A stretch of 64,000 bases of DNA from Streptomyces sp. 7-21 (GCF_016741785.1 NZ_JAERRL010000004.1:310001-374000), one strand, 5' to 3'. Shown: positions 41,442 to 50,945, numbered from the stretch's first letter. Translations and numbers: made by a program. The notes: generated by a model from the sequence alone, not told the origin.

Positions 41442-42257
41442 GTGACGACGGATGCGACGCACGCGGCGGACGGCCGGCGCTCCCGGCTGGCGTTCGCCGA
41501 GTCTGCCGGGGCGGCCTCGCTCGCGGCGTTCCTGGCGCGGCAGCTGCGCTGGGACCGGACGGCGGCGGCCCGGATCACGGCCGGCGGCGAGGTGCTGGCC
41601 GTCTTCACGCGGCCGGCCCGGTTCAACGTGCTGGCCGTGCTGCCGGGCCGGCTGCGCGCGCCGGTGCGCCTGGACGTGACGGTCTCGGCGGGCGAGCTGC
41701 TGGAGGGCATCGACGAGGAGCGCGGCGAGATCGCGGTGCCCGGCGCCGTGACCGGCCCGTCCTGGGCCGGGGTGCTGCCGCCGCGCGGCGGCTGGCAGCG
41801 GCTGGCCGACGTGGCGCACGCCGCGGCGCGCGAGGCCGCGGCCGCCGTCGTCGCGGAGTTCCGCCAGCGCACCGAAGGCATGGCGCCCGAGGCGCGGACC
41901 CGGCAGGCGCTCGACGGGCTCGCCGAGGAGATCTGGTCGCGCCCGCTGCCCGGCACCCCGCTGCCGCTGCGGGCCGTGCACGCGGCCCACGCCCTCGGCT
42001 TCCTGCCGCCGGCGCCGCCGCCCGGCGCGGGCGAGGCGGCGGTCCTGGCCAGCGGGCCGTGGCTGCGGCTGCGCACCGCGCTCGGCTCGATAGCGGTGCG
42101 GCGCCCCGCCACGCCGGGGCTGCCGGGACTGAACGTCATGCCGGTGCGGCGGACCGCCGGCGGGCACCACAGGGAGCACTATCACCATGACACCGAAACC
42201 GGCACCGGACCCGGGCACGGCCCGGACCATGAGCCCGGGCAGCCCCCGCGCCTTTGA
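41442..42257 (+). CDS. conserved actinomycete protein of unknown function
   Basis: Predicted 271 residues, GTG start 40 bp after the thioesterase. Helical N-terminal part ([20 protein letters not shown]), a beta-rich middle ([36 protein letters not shown]), then [20 protein letters not shown] and [20 protein letters not shown] and LGFLP. The C-terminal ~30 residues are His-rich and disordered and overlap the next gene by 71 bp. No signal or membrane segment. I do not know a function. Confidence 0.7.
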   Translation: MTTDATHAADGRRSRLAFAESAGAASLAAFLARQLRWDRTAAARITAGGEVLAVFTRPARFNVLAVLPGRLRAPVRLDVTVSAGELLEGIDEERGEIAVPGAVTGPSWAGVLPPRGGWQRLADVAHAAAREAAAAVVAEFRQRTEGMAPEARTRQALDGLAEEIWSRPLPGTPLPLRAVHAAHALGFLPPAPPPGAGEAAVLASGPWLRLRTALGSIAVRRPATPGLPGLNVMPVRRTAGGHHREHYHHDTETGTGPGHGPDHEPGQPPRL

Positions 42258-43413
42258 CGTCATCGTCCTGGGCGTCGGCGGCATGGGCAGCGCCGCCGTG
42301 AGGGAGCTCGCGGCGCGGGGCGCGCGCGTGCTGGGGCTCGAGCGGTTCGGGCCGGCGCACGCCAACGGGTCGAGCCACGGCGGCTCCCGGATCGTGCGCC
42401 AGTCGTACTTCGAGGGCGAGGAGTACGTGCCGCTGCTGCTGCGCAGCTACGAGCTGTTCGAGCGGCTCCAGCGGGACAGCGGCCGGGACCTGATGCTGCT
42501 GTGCGGCGGCCTGATGATCGGCCGCGGGGACAGCCGGACGGTCGCGGGCAGCCTGGCCTCGGCGCGCGCCTGGGACCTGCCGCACGAGATGCTCGACGCG
42601 GCCGCGATCCGGCGGCGCTTCCCGGTGTTCGCGCCGGGCCCGGCGGACGTGGCGCTGTACGAGTCGCGGGCCGGGCTGGTGCGGCCGGAGGAGACGGTCG
42701 CGGCGCAGCTTGAGCTGGCGCGGCGCGACGGTGCCGAGCTGCGGTTCGGCGAGCCCGCCACCAGCTGGGAGGAGCTGCCCGGCGGCGCGGGCGTGCGGGT
42801 GCGGACCGGGCAGGGCGAGTACACCGCCGGCCACCTGGTGATCACCCCCGGGGCGTGGGCGCCGGAGCTGCTCGCCGGGCTGGGAGTGCCGTTCACTGTC
42901 GAGCGGCAGGTCATGCACTGGTTCCAGCCCCTTGGCGGCACCGCGGCGTATACCCCGGACCGGCAGCCCGTGTACATCTGGGAGGGCGACGACCGGGCCG
43001 AGGGGGAGACCGAGGGTACGCAGATCTACGGCTTCCCCGCGATCGACGGCCCCGCGGGCGGCGTGAAGGTGGCGTTCTTCCGCAAGGGGGAGACGTGCAC
43101 GCCGGAGACGATCGACCGGACGGTCCGGGAGCGGGAGGTGGCCGAGATGGCGGCCTACGCGGGCGCGCGGCTGCCGGGGCTGCCGGGGCGGCCGCTGCGG
43201 GCCGCGACGTGCATGTACACCACCACGCCTGACGAGCACTTCGTGATCGCGCGGCATCCCGGGTGCGAGGCCACGACCGTGGCCTGCGGCTTCTCGGGGC
43301 ACGGCTTCAAGTTCGTGCCGGTGGTGGGGGAGATCCTCGCCGACCTGGCGCTGACGGCGGAGACCGCCCATCCGATCGGCCTGTTCGATCCCGGCAGGCT
43401 AGCCGGGCGCTGA
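42187..43413 (+). CDS. solA: sarcosine/N-methyl-tryptophan oxidase-like flavoenzyme
   Basis: Predicted 408 residues; ATG 42187 after GGGAGCACTATCACC, within the upstream gene (ATG 42229 is an alternative that removes part of the overlap). Dinucleotide motif [19 protein letters not shown], then [15 protein letters not shown], typical of monomeric sarcosine oxidase and MTOX, and the conserved [13 protein letters not shown] containing the Cys that carries covalent FAD. C-terminal [16 protein letters not shown] closes the FAD site. Oxidises N-methyl amino acids to give formaldehyde and peroxide. The symbol follows E. coli naming; substrate not proven. Confidence 0.88.
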   Translation: MTPKPAPDPGTARTMSPGSPRAFDVIVLGVGGMGSAAVRELAARGARVLGLERFGPAHANGSSHGGSRIVRQSYFEGEEYVPLLLRSYELFERLQRDSGRDLMLLCGGLMIGRGDSRTVAGSLASARAWDLPHEMLDAAAIRRRFPVFAPGPADVALYESRAGLVRPEETVAAQLELARRDGAELRFGEPATSWEELPGGAGVRVRTGQGEYTAGHLVITPGAWAPELLAGLGVPFTVERQVMHWFQPLGGTAAYTPDRQPVYIWEGDDRAEGETEGTQIYGFPAIDGPAGGVKVAFFRKGETCTPETIDRTVREREVAEMAAYAGARLPGLPGRPLRAATCMYTTTPDEHFVIARHPGCEATTVACGFSGHGFKFVPVVGEILADLALTAETAHPIGLFDPGRLAGR

Positions 43414-43433
43414 CGCACCGCGGCCAGCGCCGG

Positions 43434-43571
43434 CTACCTGCCGTTCTTGATGAGGCGGTTGGCCTCGCTCTGCGCGTTGGCCTCCTTGACCTTCTCGCGC
43501 AGCCGGTCGGAGGCGCTCGTGGTGTCGTTCGTGTTCTGGCCGCTCTGGGAGGCGGCGGGTGCCGTTGACAT
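43434..43571 (-). CDS. 45-residue charged helical protein
   Basis: A short frame from ATG 43571 to TAG 43434 codes MSTAPAASQSGQNTNDTTSA, then SDRLREKVKEANAQSEANR, and ends LIKNGR. The first half is Ser/Thr/Asn-rich and disordered, the second a charged amphipathic helix. A weak AAGGGC lies 11 nt before the start, and a long palindrome is found about 105 bp upstream. Codon usage fits a real gene. No family recognised. Confidence 0.55.
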   Translation of the reverse strand: MSTAPAASQSGQNTNDTTSASDRLREKVKEANAQSEANRLIKNGR

Positions 43572-43673
43572 GAGTGAGGGTGCCCTTCGCCGTGCCGTGA
43601 AGCTGAGGTTCGGAATCTCGCGAGGGCGTCAGCGCTGACGTGCTGCAACGGTAACGCTACCCAGGGGACCCGG

Positions 43674-43697
43674 CAACTGTATCCCGGGATACGGTTG
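43674..43697. promoter_or_regulatory. 24-bp palindrome, candidate operator
   Basis: The core GTATCCCGGGATAC (43679-43692) is perfectly palindromic. After one mismatch, four more pairs extend it to 24 bp (43674-43697). It lies upstream of the 45-residue gene and downstream of the DUF397/XRE pair. It is AT-richer at its flanks and could be the binding site of the adjacent XRE regulator or another dimeric repressor. Confidence 0.55.
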
Positions 43698-43770
43698 TCA
43701 AATCCGGGCCTGGTTTGGTATATGCCGCCGCGTCATGACACGGGGTGCTTCGCCGGGCCGGGCGGCGGGC

Positions 43771-43965
43771 TCAGCCGAGCCGGTCGAACCGGCCGGACCG
43801 GGAAGCGCGCAGCAGCGCCGCGAGCCGGCGGCGGCTGGCGGTCAGGACGGTCCGGGGCTCGTCGCTCTCGCGGAGTGCCACGCCGCGGGGGTGCCGGGCC
43901 AGCTCCACGCAGTTGTCGCCGGTGCTGGAGTAGGAGGACTTCTGCCAGGTCAACGATGCTGCCAT
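43771..43965 (-). CDS. DUF397-domain small protein
   Basis: Predicted 64 residues from ATG 43965: LTWQKSSYSSTGDNCVELAR, HPRGVALRESDEPRTVLTA, RRRLAALLRASRSG. This is the standard DUF397 pattern (W-x-K-S-S-Y-S, then NCVEVA, VAxRDS). It sits 8 bp after the XRE-DUF5753 gene in the same direction. Such pairs are very common in Streptomyces and influence development and antibiotic production, probably by the small protein modulating the regulator. Confidence 0.92.
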   Translation of the reverse strand: MAASLTWQKSSYSSTGDNCVELARHPRGVALRESDEPRTVLTASRRRLAALLRASRSGRFDRLG

Positions 43966-43973
43966 GGGCCTGC

Positions 43974-44828
43974 TCACATCTCTCGCGCGAGGTACCGGAT
44001 CAGCTGCCGTGACTCCTCGGCGTCCAGCGCGAGCGCGCTCGCCGCGTCGCACAGCCGCCGGTACCGCTTCAGCTCGTGCTCGCTGTGCAGGAACACGCCG
44101 CCGAACGGCGTGTCCATCTGCACGGTGTCCAGCTGCGGAACGGGTCCTTCCGCGTAGAGCATAGACTGCGCGTGACCTGGGACGTCTTCAAGCGCGAACG
44201 GGATGACCCGCAGCGTGACGCCCGGCCACTCGGCGACCGTCAGCAGGTGGGAGAGCTGGCCGCGGGCGACCTGGCGCCCGCCGTAGCGCATGCGCAGCGC
44301 GGCCTCGTGGATGATCGCCTCGCACCGCGGCGGGTCGGGGCGCTGGAAGATCCGGGCACGGCTGACGCGGTGCTCGACGCGGGCGGTGAGCTGCTCCTCG
44401 TCGGGACCGGGGATGGCGCTGCTGAGGATGGCGCGCGCATACCCCTCGGTCTGGAAGATGCCCGGCACCAGCAGCAGGTGCACCAGGTGCAGTGCGGTGG
44501 CGTGGTGCTCCAGTTCGGAGACGTCGAGTGCGCCGGGCGCGAGCACGCCCCGGTACCGCTCCCACCAGTGCTGCCCCCGGTGTTCGCGCGCGATGGCGCA
44601 CAACGCGTCGATGTAGGGCGCGTCGTGGCACTCGTAGAAATCCGCGAGCTTCCGGATGCGCCCCTCGCTGATTCCGCGCCGCCCGGACTCGATGTTCGAC
44701 ATCTTTGCGCGGTCGGTTCCAATGTGCGCCGCCGCCTCGTGCGCCGTCCTTCCGGCGCGTTCGCGCATCTTGCGCAACTCCGTGCCGAGGCGCGCCTCTC
44801 GCGCGGTCGGAACGTCCCTTGGCGGCAT
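43974..44828 (-). CDS. XRE-type helix-turn-helix regulator with DUF5753
   Basis: Predicted 284 residues; ATG after GGAGGAGGGCAC. N-terminal helix-turn-helix (LGTELRKMRERAGRTAHEAA, GTDRAKMSNIESGRRGISE). C-terminal DUF5753 (~90-284): ALHLVHLLLVPGIFQTEGYA, RVEHRVSRARIFQRPDPPRC, EWPGVTLRVIPFALEDVPG. Member of the WhiJ/AbaA-like family that partners with DUF397 proteins; the partner follows directly. Transcribed divergently from the haemoglobin gene. Confidence 0.94.
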   Translation of the reverse strand: MPPRDVPTAREARLGTELRKMRERAGRTAHEAAAHIGTDRAKMSNIESGRRGISEGRIRKLADFYECHDAPYIDALCAIAREHRGQHWWERYRGVLAPGALDVSELEHHATALHLVHLLLVPGIFQTEGYARAILSSAIPGPDEEQLTARVEHRVSRARIFQRPDPPRCEAIIHEAALRMRYGGRQVARGQLSHLLTVAEWPGVTLRVIPFALEDVPGHAQSMLYAEGPVPQLDTVQMDTPFGGVFLHSEHELKRYRRLCDAASALALDAEESRQLIRYLAREM

Positions 44829-44987
44829 GTGCCCTCCTCCTGGTGTCAGGCCCAGCGCAGTGTGCCGCGCTCCGTCGCCTCCGGTCTACTCATGGTGAGC
44901 ACCGGTGCGCGACGGCGAAAGCGACGGGGCACGCTTTCCCCGTGACACCCGTATCACAGCGAAGGGGTCTGCGAGGATGGAGGAGTG

Positions 44988-45374
44988 ATGGACGAGCAGC
45001 AGCAGTCGTTTTACGAACAGGTCGGAGGAGAGGAGACCTTCCGCAAGCTGGTGCACCGCTTCTATGAGGGCGTGGCGACGGACCCGCTGCTGCGTCCCAT
45101 GTACCCCGAGGAGGACCTCGGCCCCGCCGAGGAGCGGCTGCGGCTGTTCCTCATCCAGTACTGGGGCGGCCCCCGCACGTACAGCGAGCGGCGCGGCCAC
45201 CCGCGGCTGCGGATGCGGCACGCGCCGTTCCCCGTGAACCGCGCCGCGCACGATGCGTGGCTGCGCCACATGCGCGACGCGGTGGACAGCCTGGGGCTGG
45301 CGCCCGAACACGAGCGCCAGCTGTGGGACTACCTGGTGTACGCGGCCGCGTCCATGGTCAACACCCCGGACTGA
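44988..45374 (+). CDS. glbO: group II truncated haemoglobin
   Basis: Predicted 128 residues; ATG 44988 after GGAGGA (GTG 44985 is possible). Truncated-globin pattern: [60 protein letters not shown], the proximal His in MRHAPFPV, and the group II Trp in DAWLRHM. Similar to mycobacterial GlbO, which binds oxygen and protects against reactive species. The last 46 bp overlap the 3' end of the convergent acyltransferase gene. Confidence 0.95.
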   Translation: MDEQQQSFYEQVGGEETFRKLVHRFYEGVATDPLLRPMYPEEDLGPAEERLRLFLIQYWGGPRTYSERRGHPRLRMRHAPFPVNRAAHDAWLRHMRDAVDSLGLAPEHERQLWDYLVYAAASMVNTPD

Positions 45375-46528
45375 GACCGCGCACCGGTCTGCTCCGGCAC
45401 CCGCTCCTCGCCGGCGTGAGCGGCAGCGGACGGCGGGGCGGGCGGCCCGGACTGCGGGGACTTCCCGGCGGCCGGCTGCTCCGGGCGGAACAGCCACGGC
45501 AGGCGCGGCTGCACCACCGGCTTGGTCAGCCGCCGCACCGGCGGCGACGCCAGCGTCGCGCCGAGCGCCACGGCCATCAGCACCAGCGCGATCTGGTCGT
45601 ACCACGGCCCGACCCAGTCGTAGCCCCAGTGCCGCTGGTACACCCGGAGCACCAGCGGGTGCAGGATGTAGATGTACATGCCGCCCGCGCCGAGCGCGGT
45701 CAGGAACGGCACCCGGCGCTGCGGCACCAGCCGGAGCGCGGCCAGCGCGATGAGGGACCCCAGCCCCAGCACCGCTCCGCGCTCCAGCCAGGCCCAGGGC
45801 TCGTCCAGCGGGTTGCCCGGGGCGTACGGGCCCTTCATCCGCAGCGTGCTGCCCTTTACGTCAGCGCGCAGGAACCACGCGGCCACGAATGCCACGCCCA
45901 CGACCGCCAGCGCGGCGTACGCGCTCCAGCGCGCCTCGAACGCCTCCCGCAGCCTGCCGCGCTGCCGCAGCTTCCAGCCGACCAGAAAGAACGGCAGGTA
46001 CGTCAGCGTCCGCGACAGCGACAGGTCGGTCCCGATGTCCGAGACGTAGCCGGCCGCCAGCGCGACGACCACCGCCGTCGCCAGCGGGTAGCGCAGGTGC
46101 GCCAGGTACGGCAGGGACATCCGCCAGAAGAAGAGGGACAGCAGGAACCACAGCCCCCACGCCGGGTTGACGACGAACAGCTCCAGCCGGTCGTAGAGCA
46201 GCCAGATCTGCGCGGTGTGCAGCAGCCCGACCGCCAGGTACGGCACCAGCACCGACTCGATCAGCCGCCGCGCCTCCCTCGGCCGCAGCGGCTCCGCGCT
46301 GCTGAAGTACCCGGCCAGCACGGCGAACAGCGGCACCCGCATCGCCCAGGTCGCCAGGTACAGCCACCGCAGCCCGTCGCGGTCCGCCAGCGATCCCGAC
46401 ATATGGACCAGGACCACCAGGGTGCCCGCCACGAACCGGGCGTTGTCCCAGCGCGGCTCCCGCGTGCTGCTCTTCCTGCCGGTTGCCGGGCGCTTGCCCC
46501 TGCTGATCTGTGTCAACGCTGTTCGCAC
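45329..46528 (-). CDS. membrane acyltransferase-3 family protein
   Basis: Predicted 399 residues, GTG start. About ten membrane helices. N-terminal [19 protein letters not shown] has the Arg/His features of acyltransferase 3 (fucose 4-O-acetylase type). Then [35 protein letters not shown] and [20 protein letters not shown] with the conserved His. The C-terminal ~60 residues are cytoplasmic and Pro-rich. Probably O-acetylates a cell-surface glycan or lipid. Confidence 0.88.
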   Translation of the reverse strand: MRTALTQISRGKRPATGRKSSTREPRWDNARFVAGTLVVLVHMSGSLADRDGLRWLYLATWAMRVPLFAVLAGYFSSAEPLRPREARRLIESVLVPYLAVGLLHTAQIWLLYDRLELFVVNPAWGLWFLLSLFFWRMSLPYLAHLRYPLATAVVVALAAGYVSDIGTDLSLSRTLTYLPFFLVGWKLRQRGRLREAFEARWSAYAALAVVGVAFVAAWFLRADVKGSTLRMKGPYAPGNPLDEPWAWLERGAVLGLGSLIALAALRLVPQRRVPFLTALGAGGMYIYILHPLVLRVYQRHWGYDWVGPWYDQIALVLMAVALGATLASPPVRRLTKPVVQPRLPWLFRPEQPAAGKSPQSGPPAPPSAAAHAGEERVPEQTGARSQSGVLTMDAAAYTR

Positions 46529-46644
46529 CGCCGTTCATACCCCCGTCATTCCTGGCGCAGGCTCATTCACGCACTGTTTGATAGCTGGAAACACGCACAA
46601 GATGTGCTCCCGGCGGTCTGGGTTGGATAACGATCCCGTGTGTG

Positions 46645-47727
46645 TCAGGTGTTGTCCCAGCGGAAGAGCCGTGCGGCGACCGCGGACAGCACGGCCGTGA
46701 ACAGCAGCAGGCCCCCGACCACCGGCAGCGCGGTGTCCCAGCCCGCCCCGCGTGTCAGCACGTCCTGGAGCGCCTGGTTGAGGTGCTTCAGCGGCAGCAC
46801 CGTCGAGAACGCCTGAAGCCACGAGGGCATCGAGTCCGTCGGGAAAAACGATCCTGCGAGGAAGGACATCGGCATGATGGTCAGCTGGAGGGCGCCGTTC
46901 GCCGCCTCCTCGCTCTTGGCCCAGGCGCCGATGAGCAGCCCGATCGCCATGAACGCCAGCGTGCCGCTCGCCACCAGCGGCACGCACCACCACCACTGCC
47001 CGGACAGGTCCAGTCCGTAGTAGGGGAGCGTGGCCACCCCGAGGAAGAGCGTCAGCTGCGTGAGCGACAGCGCCAGGCTGACGCCGACCCGCGCCCCGAT
47101 CACCGTGCCGGGGCTGACGGGCGCCAGCCACAGCCGCCGCAGGATACGCTTCTTGCGCCAGCTGACGAGCGTGAGTGCCGAGGCGAAGGACGCGCCCATG
47201 GCGATGGAGAAGCCCAGCAGGCCGGGCGTGAGGTACTGGATCGGTTTGACCGACTCGTCCTCGACCTGGTCCGTGCGCAGCTCGTAGGCCGGCGGCTGCC
47301 CCGTCGCCGCGACGTTCGCGCCCTGCACCAGCGACTGCACCAGACCCTGCACCGTGCCCGCGCGTGCCGGGTCGGCCGCCGAGTAGCGCAGCTCGACCTG
47401 GCCGTCCTCCTCCTCCCAGATGACGCCGTCGATGTCACCCTCGCGCACCTCGCGCAGCGCCTCGTCCCGGTCGGCCGTGCGCTGGAGCGTCATCGCGTCG
47501 TCCAGCGCGGCGAGCTGCTCCGCGGACATCTCGTCCAGCATCGCCACGTCGCCGACCTGCGCGATGACCACGCGGTCGGAGGAGTCGTTCTGGAACAGCG
47601 CCCCGAACAGCAGCAGGAAGAACAGGGGGAACAGCACCGTGAAGAACGCCGCCATGCGGTCACGGAGCAGCCCCAGAAGCATGGCGCGCGACAGACTGCG
47701 GAACGCGCTCAGCGCGCTGGCGTTCAC
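46645..47727 (-). CDS. ABC-2 type transporter permease
   Basis: Predicted 360 residues. The first helix (AAFFTVLFPLFFLLLFGALF) is followed by a large external domain (~45-165) and five more helices: LGFSIAMGASFASALTLVSW; ALSLTQLTLFLGVATLPYYG; LVASGTLAFMAIGLLIGAW; ALQLTIMPMSFLAGSFFP with the ABC-2 sequence; and VVGGLLLFTAVLSAVAARLF. GTG 47727 overlaps the ATPase gene by four bases. Exporter of the drug/lipid type; substrate unknown. Last gene of the signalling operon. Confidence 0.92.
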   Translation of the reverse strand: MNASALSAFRSLSRAMLLGLLRDRMAAFFTVLFPLFFLLLFGALFQNDSSDRVVIAQVGDVAMLDEMSAEQLAALDDAMTLQRTADRDEALREVREGDIDGVIWEEEDGQVELRYSAADPARAGTVQGLVQSLVQGANVAATGQPPAYELRTDQVEDESVKPIQYLTPGLLGFSIAMGASFASALTLVSWRKKRILRRLWLAPVSPGTVIGARVGVSLALSLTQLTLFLGVATLPYYGLDLSGQWWWCVPLVASGTLAFMAIGLLIGAWAKSEEAANGALQLTIMPMSFLAGSFFPTDSMPSWLQAFSTVLPLKHLNQALQDVLTRGAGWDTALPVVGGLLLFTAVLSAVAARLFRWDNT

Positions 47728-48458
47728 TCCCGGTACTCCCTGCCCGTGAGCTGAAGGAACACGTCCTCCAGCGAGGTGGCGCCCAGCTGCTCCATCAGCT
47801 CGGCGGGCGGACCGACGCGCAGCACGCGCCCGGCGTCCATGATGGCGACGCGGTCGCACAGCGCCTGCGCCTCGTCCATGTAGTGCGTGGTCAGCACGAC
47901 CGTCCGGCCGGCCGCGTTGATCTCCCGCAGCAAATCCCAGAGATTGCGCCGCGCCTGCGGGTCCAGGCCCGTGGTCGGCTCGTCCAGGAAGACCAGCTCC
48001 GGGTCGTGGACCAGCGCGCAGGCGATCGACAGCCGCTGCGCCTGGCCGCCGGAGAGCTGGTCGTCCCGGACGTTCGCCTTCTCGCTCAGGCCCACCGACT
48101 CCAGCATGGCGTCGGCGCGTTCGGTGCTCACGCCGTACAGCGCGGCGAAGGTGCGGATCTGCTCGCGCGCGGTGAGCTTCTCGAAGAACGCCGACGCCTG
48201 GAGCTGGACGCCGATGCGGCGCAGCAGCGCGGGGTCGCGCGGCCAGGAGGGGGAGCCGAGGATCCGCGCGGTGCCGGAGTCCGGCTCGCGCAGCCCCTCG
48301 ACCAGTTCGAGCGTGGTGGTCTTCCCCGCGCCGTTGGGCCCGAGGATGCCGTAGAACTCGCCGGCGGCCACCTCGAACGTCACACCGTTGACGGCGCGCA
48401 CGTCCCCGTAGCTCTTGTGCAGCCCCTCTACCTGTATGGCGGGTGTACTAGTGGTCAC
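47724..48458 (-). CDS. ABC transporter ATP-binding protein
   Basis: Predicted 244 residues. Walker A GILGPNGAGKTTTLELVEGL, Q-loop GVQLQASAFFEKLT, signature LSGGQAQRLSIACALVHDPE, Walker B LVFLDEPTTGLDPQA, and H-loop TTHYMDEAQALCDRVAIM. Typical DrrA-like ATPase of ABC-2 exporters. Only 16 bp separate it from the FHA gene upstream, so it is probably in the same transcript. Confidence 0.95.
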   Translation of the reverse strand: MTTSTPAIQVEGLHKSYGDVRAVNGVTFEVAAGEFYGILGPNGAGKTTTLELVEGLREPDSGTARILGSPSWPRDPALLRRIGVQLQASAFFEKLTAREQIRTFAALYGVSTERADAMLESVGLSEKANVRDDQLSGGQAQRLSIACALVHDPELVFLDEPTTGLDPQARRNLWDLLREINAAGRTVVLTTHYMDEAQALCDRVAIMDAGRVLRVGPPAELMEQLGATSLEDVFLQLTGREYRE

Positions 48459-48474
48459 GAAGAGCCGTTTTCAT

Positions 48475-49500
48475 TCAGTTCCGGTAGAGGGTGAGGGTCG
48501 TCCAGGCGCCGATGTGGATCCGGTCGCCCTCCTTGAGCGGCACGGGCACGAAGGGCTGGATGGGCTCGTCGCTGCCGTTGACCGTGGTGCCGTTGGTCGA
48601 GTCCTGGTCGACCACCGCCCAGCTGCCGTCGGGCTGCTGCACGAGGACCGCGTGCTGGTGGGACACCCCCGGGTCCTCCGGCGGGCGCGCCAGGTCGATG
48701 TCGGGCGCCTCGCCGGTGGACTGGCGGCGGCGGCCGATCGTCATCTGCGGGCCGGTCAGCGGGATCTGCTGTTCCGGCGTGTAGGCGGGGAGGTTCAGCT
48801 GCGACGCCTCAGGGCCCGAGCGGCGCATCATCGCCGCGAAGTAGTCGGGGTCGGCGCCGACCGTCACCGACCAGCCGCCCGGCTGCGGCTGCCCGGGGGC
48901 GGGTGCGCCCGGGTACGGACCGGGCTGCGGCGGCACTCCCGGCGCCGGCTGCCCGGGGGCGCCGGGCGGCTGACCCGGCCCGCCGGGCGGGGAGATGACC
49001 CAGTCACCGCTCTGCTGCGGCTGGCCGTGGCCCGGCTGCGGGGGCTGCGGCGGCGCGGGCTGCTGGCCCGGCGGCTGCGGTCCGGGCTGCTGCGGGCCAG
49101 GCGGCTGCGGTCCGGGCTGCTGCGGCGGCGGGTAACCGTACGAGGGACCCTGCGGCGGCGCGCCCATCGGCTGCGGCGCCGGGGGCGTGGGCGGTATGTA
49201 CTGCGTCGGCGAGTTCGTGAGGAAGTTGAAGCGGCACTCCTCACAGAACGGCGCCTGCGCCTCGCGCGGGGTGCCGCACTGCGGGCAGCGCTCCTGCGTC
49301 CCGCCCTGCTGCGGGAAGGGCTGCGGAGGCTGTGGCTGAGGCGGCACGCCGTGCGGCGGAGGGCCGGGCTGCTGCGGGTAACCGGGGGGCGCGCCAGGCG
49401 GCGGGGGCGCCGCGGCAGCGGCGGGTGCGAGCATGCGGTGACCGCACACCTCGCACCAGTCCTCGGCCACCGACTGGTGGCCGTTCGGGCAAGTCGGCAT
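48475..49500 (-). CDS. FHA-domain protein with double zinc ribbon
   Basis: Predicted 341 residues. Two CxxC zinc-ribbon units are at the N-terminus (CPNGHQSVAEDWCEVCG and CPQCGTPREAQAPFCEEC), with a long Pro/Gln/Gly-rich linker (~90-235) between them and the C-terminal FHA domain (~255-341): MTIGRRRQ, PGVSHQHAVL, DSTNGTTVNG and GDRIHIG, the phosphothreonine-binding Arg, Ser-His and Asn residues. It should dock phosphorylated partners. Being in the PknG-like operon, it is a strong candidate substrate or adaptor of that kinase. Confidence 0.93.
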   Translation of the reverse strand: MPTCPNGHQSVAEDWCEVCGHRMLAPAAAAAPPPPGAPPGYPQQPGPPPHGVPPQPQPPQPFPQQGGTQERCPQCGTPREAQAPFCEECRFNFLTNSPTQYIPPTPPAPQPMGAPPQGPSYGYPPPQQPGPQPPGPQQPGPQPPGQQPAPPQPPQPGHGQPQQSGDWVISPPGGPGQPPGAPGQPAPGVPPQPGPYPGAPAPGQPQPGGWSVTVGADPDYFAAMMRRSGPEASQLNLPAYTPEQQIPLTGPQMTIGRRRQSTGEAPDIDLARPPEDPGVSHQHAVLVQQPDGSWAVVDQDSTNGTTVNGSDEPIQPFVPVPLKEGDRIHIGAWTTLTLYRN

Positions 49501-49550
49501 GTTACTGCCTCCCCCTTACGTACCTGCGATGAGTCACGTCCGTCACGGGA

Positions 49551-50903
49551 TCACTTCTTTACCCGGACCGTCTTCGTTGACCTCGTCTCGAGAGTCATCT
49601 CGTCGGCCTCGGCGATTTTCGCTTTCAGTCGAACAGTACCGGCCGGGGCATCCTCCACGTCTACCACCTTCTCGAGCAGCCTGGCGGTGTCCGCGTTCCC
49701 CGAGGCGTGAGCGAGCTGCACGGCCCGGCCCAGCCTGGCGGTCGCCCCGGCGACATCCCCCTCCTTGCGGAGCTGGAGCCCTTCCCTGATGGCGTCGGCC
49801 AGTTCGGCCTGGCCCGTGTAGTGCGCGACCTGCGGGTTGATGCGCGTTGAGGCGGCGATGTCATCGGTCCACACAGCCCTCACCAGGCCCGTGCCGAGGG
49901 TGGTCGCCGGCGGGCCGGAGGGGTCGGACGGCTCGCGGACGACCAGCGCGACGCGCGCCGCGAGCATCTCGTGCCCGACCCCCGCGGCCGGCACCCGCAC
50001 GCACACGTGGTAGTCGCGCGACTCGTCGCCCCACGAGCCCGTCGGATAGTCGCCGGAACGGGGCGGCGCCGGCGTCCGGCGGTCCGTCAGGTCCTCGACG
50101 GCGGGCGCGACTTGTCTGACGAACCGCACCCGCGCGCCCTGCGGCGTCCACAGCCGCAGGCTGACGTCTCCGATCTCCTTGCCCATGGCCGTCTCCATCA
50201 GGGCCGTGAAGTCGGCGGTCAGCCCGTCCGGCTCGGCCACGATGTCCGCGGTGCCCAGCAGCGCGGAGGCGATGGATGTGACTTCTTTCACGTCCCAGTC
50301 GGTGCCGACACCCCGTGCGTCGCAGGTGAAGACGCCCGCACACTCCGTGAGCGCCTGCCGCAGCTGCGCCGCCTCCTCGTGCTCGTTCCTGCCGTCGGTG
50401 AGCAGGATGCCGTGGCGGATCGCCGCGTCCGAAGCGCCCAGCAGGCGCCGCGCGCACCGCAGCCACGTCCCGATCGCGGTGCCGCCCGAGGGGCTCAGCC
50501 GCGTCAGCGCCTCCTTGGCGCGCGCCCGGGTGGCGTCGTCGGCGGTGGCGAGCCGGCCGCCGCCGGGGAAGACCTCGGCCGCCTTGTGGGTGCCCGCCAC
50601 CACGGCGAACGCCACGCCGTCCCGCAGCGTGTCGATGGCGGCCTCGGTGGCCTGCCGGGCGTGCCGCATCTTGTCGGGCGGATAGTCCATCGAGCCCGAG
50701 CAGTCCACCATGATCACCACGGCGGCGCGCGGACCGCGGCGCGCTCCCGCGTCAGCCGGAAGGGGCCGGCCACCCGTGGTGCCCCCACCCGTGCTGGTGA
50801 CGGTCACGATCGCGTTGACCTCTTCGCCGCCCCGGGGCAGGTACTCGTTCTGGAACACCTCGATGGTGAACCGCGGGACCTGGGACTTGGCGAAGTCAGC
50901 CAT
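49551..50903 (-). CDS. VWA-domain protein of the signalling operon
   Basis: Predicted 450 residues; ATG 50903 with GGAGGG at 8-nt spacing. N-terminal beta domain (FTIEVFQNEYLPRGGEEVNA), then a von Willebrand factor A domain (~55-240) with the MIDAS motif VVIMVDCSGSM and the Thr/Asp sites (SGGTAIGTW, LLTDGRNEHEE). A C-terminal helical region (~380-450) has TPR-like AELADAIREGLQLRKEGDVA. No signal peptide: cytoplasmic, metal-dependent protein-binding scaffold. Sits between the phosphatase (42 bp) and FHA (50 bp) genes. Confidence 0.92.
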   Translation of the reverse strand: MADFAKSQVPRFTIEVFQNEYLPRGGEEVNAIVTVTSTGGGTTGGRPLPADAGARRGPRAAVVIMVDCSGSMDYPPDKMRHARQATEAAIDTLRDGVAFAVVAGTHKAAEVFPGGGRLATADDATRARAKEALTRLSPSGGTAIGTWLRCARRLLGASDAAIRHGILLTDGRNEHEEAAQLRQALTECAGVFTCDARGVGTDWDVKEVTSIASALLGTADIVAEPDGLTADFTALMETAMGKEIGDVSLRLWTPQGARVRFVRQVAPAVEDLTDRRTPAPPRSGDYPTGSWGDESRDYHVCVRVPAAGVGHEMLAARVALVVREPSDPSGPPATTLGTGLVRAVWTDDIAASTRINPQVAHYTGQAELADAIREGLQLRKEGDVAGATARLGRAVQLAHASGNADTARLLEKVVDVEDAPAGTVRLKAKIAEADEMTLETRSTKTVRVKK

Positions 50904-50945
50904 CGGCGGACCCTCCAGGGGCATCGGGCGGAGGACGGCGGGGGG

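Noticed and set aside
45329..45374. Convergent 46-bp overlap between haemoglobin and acyltransferase genes as a regulatory antisense signal
   Set aside because: Short convergent overlaps are common in dense actinomycete genomes and no further evidence supports regulation.
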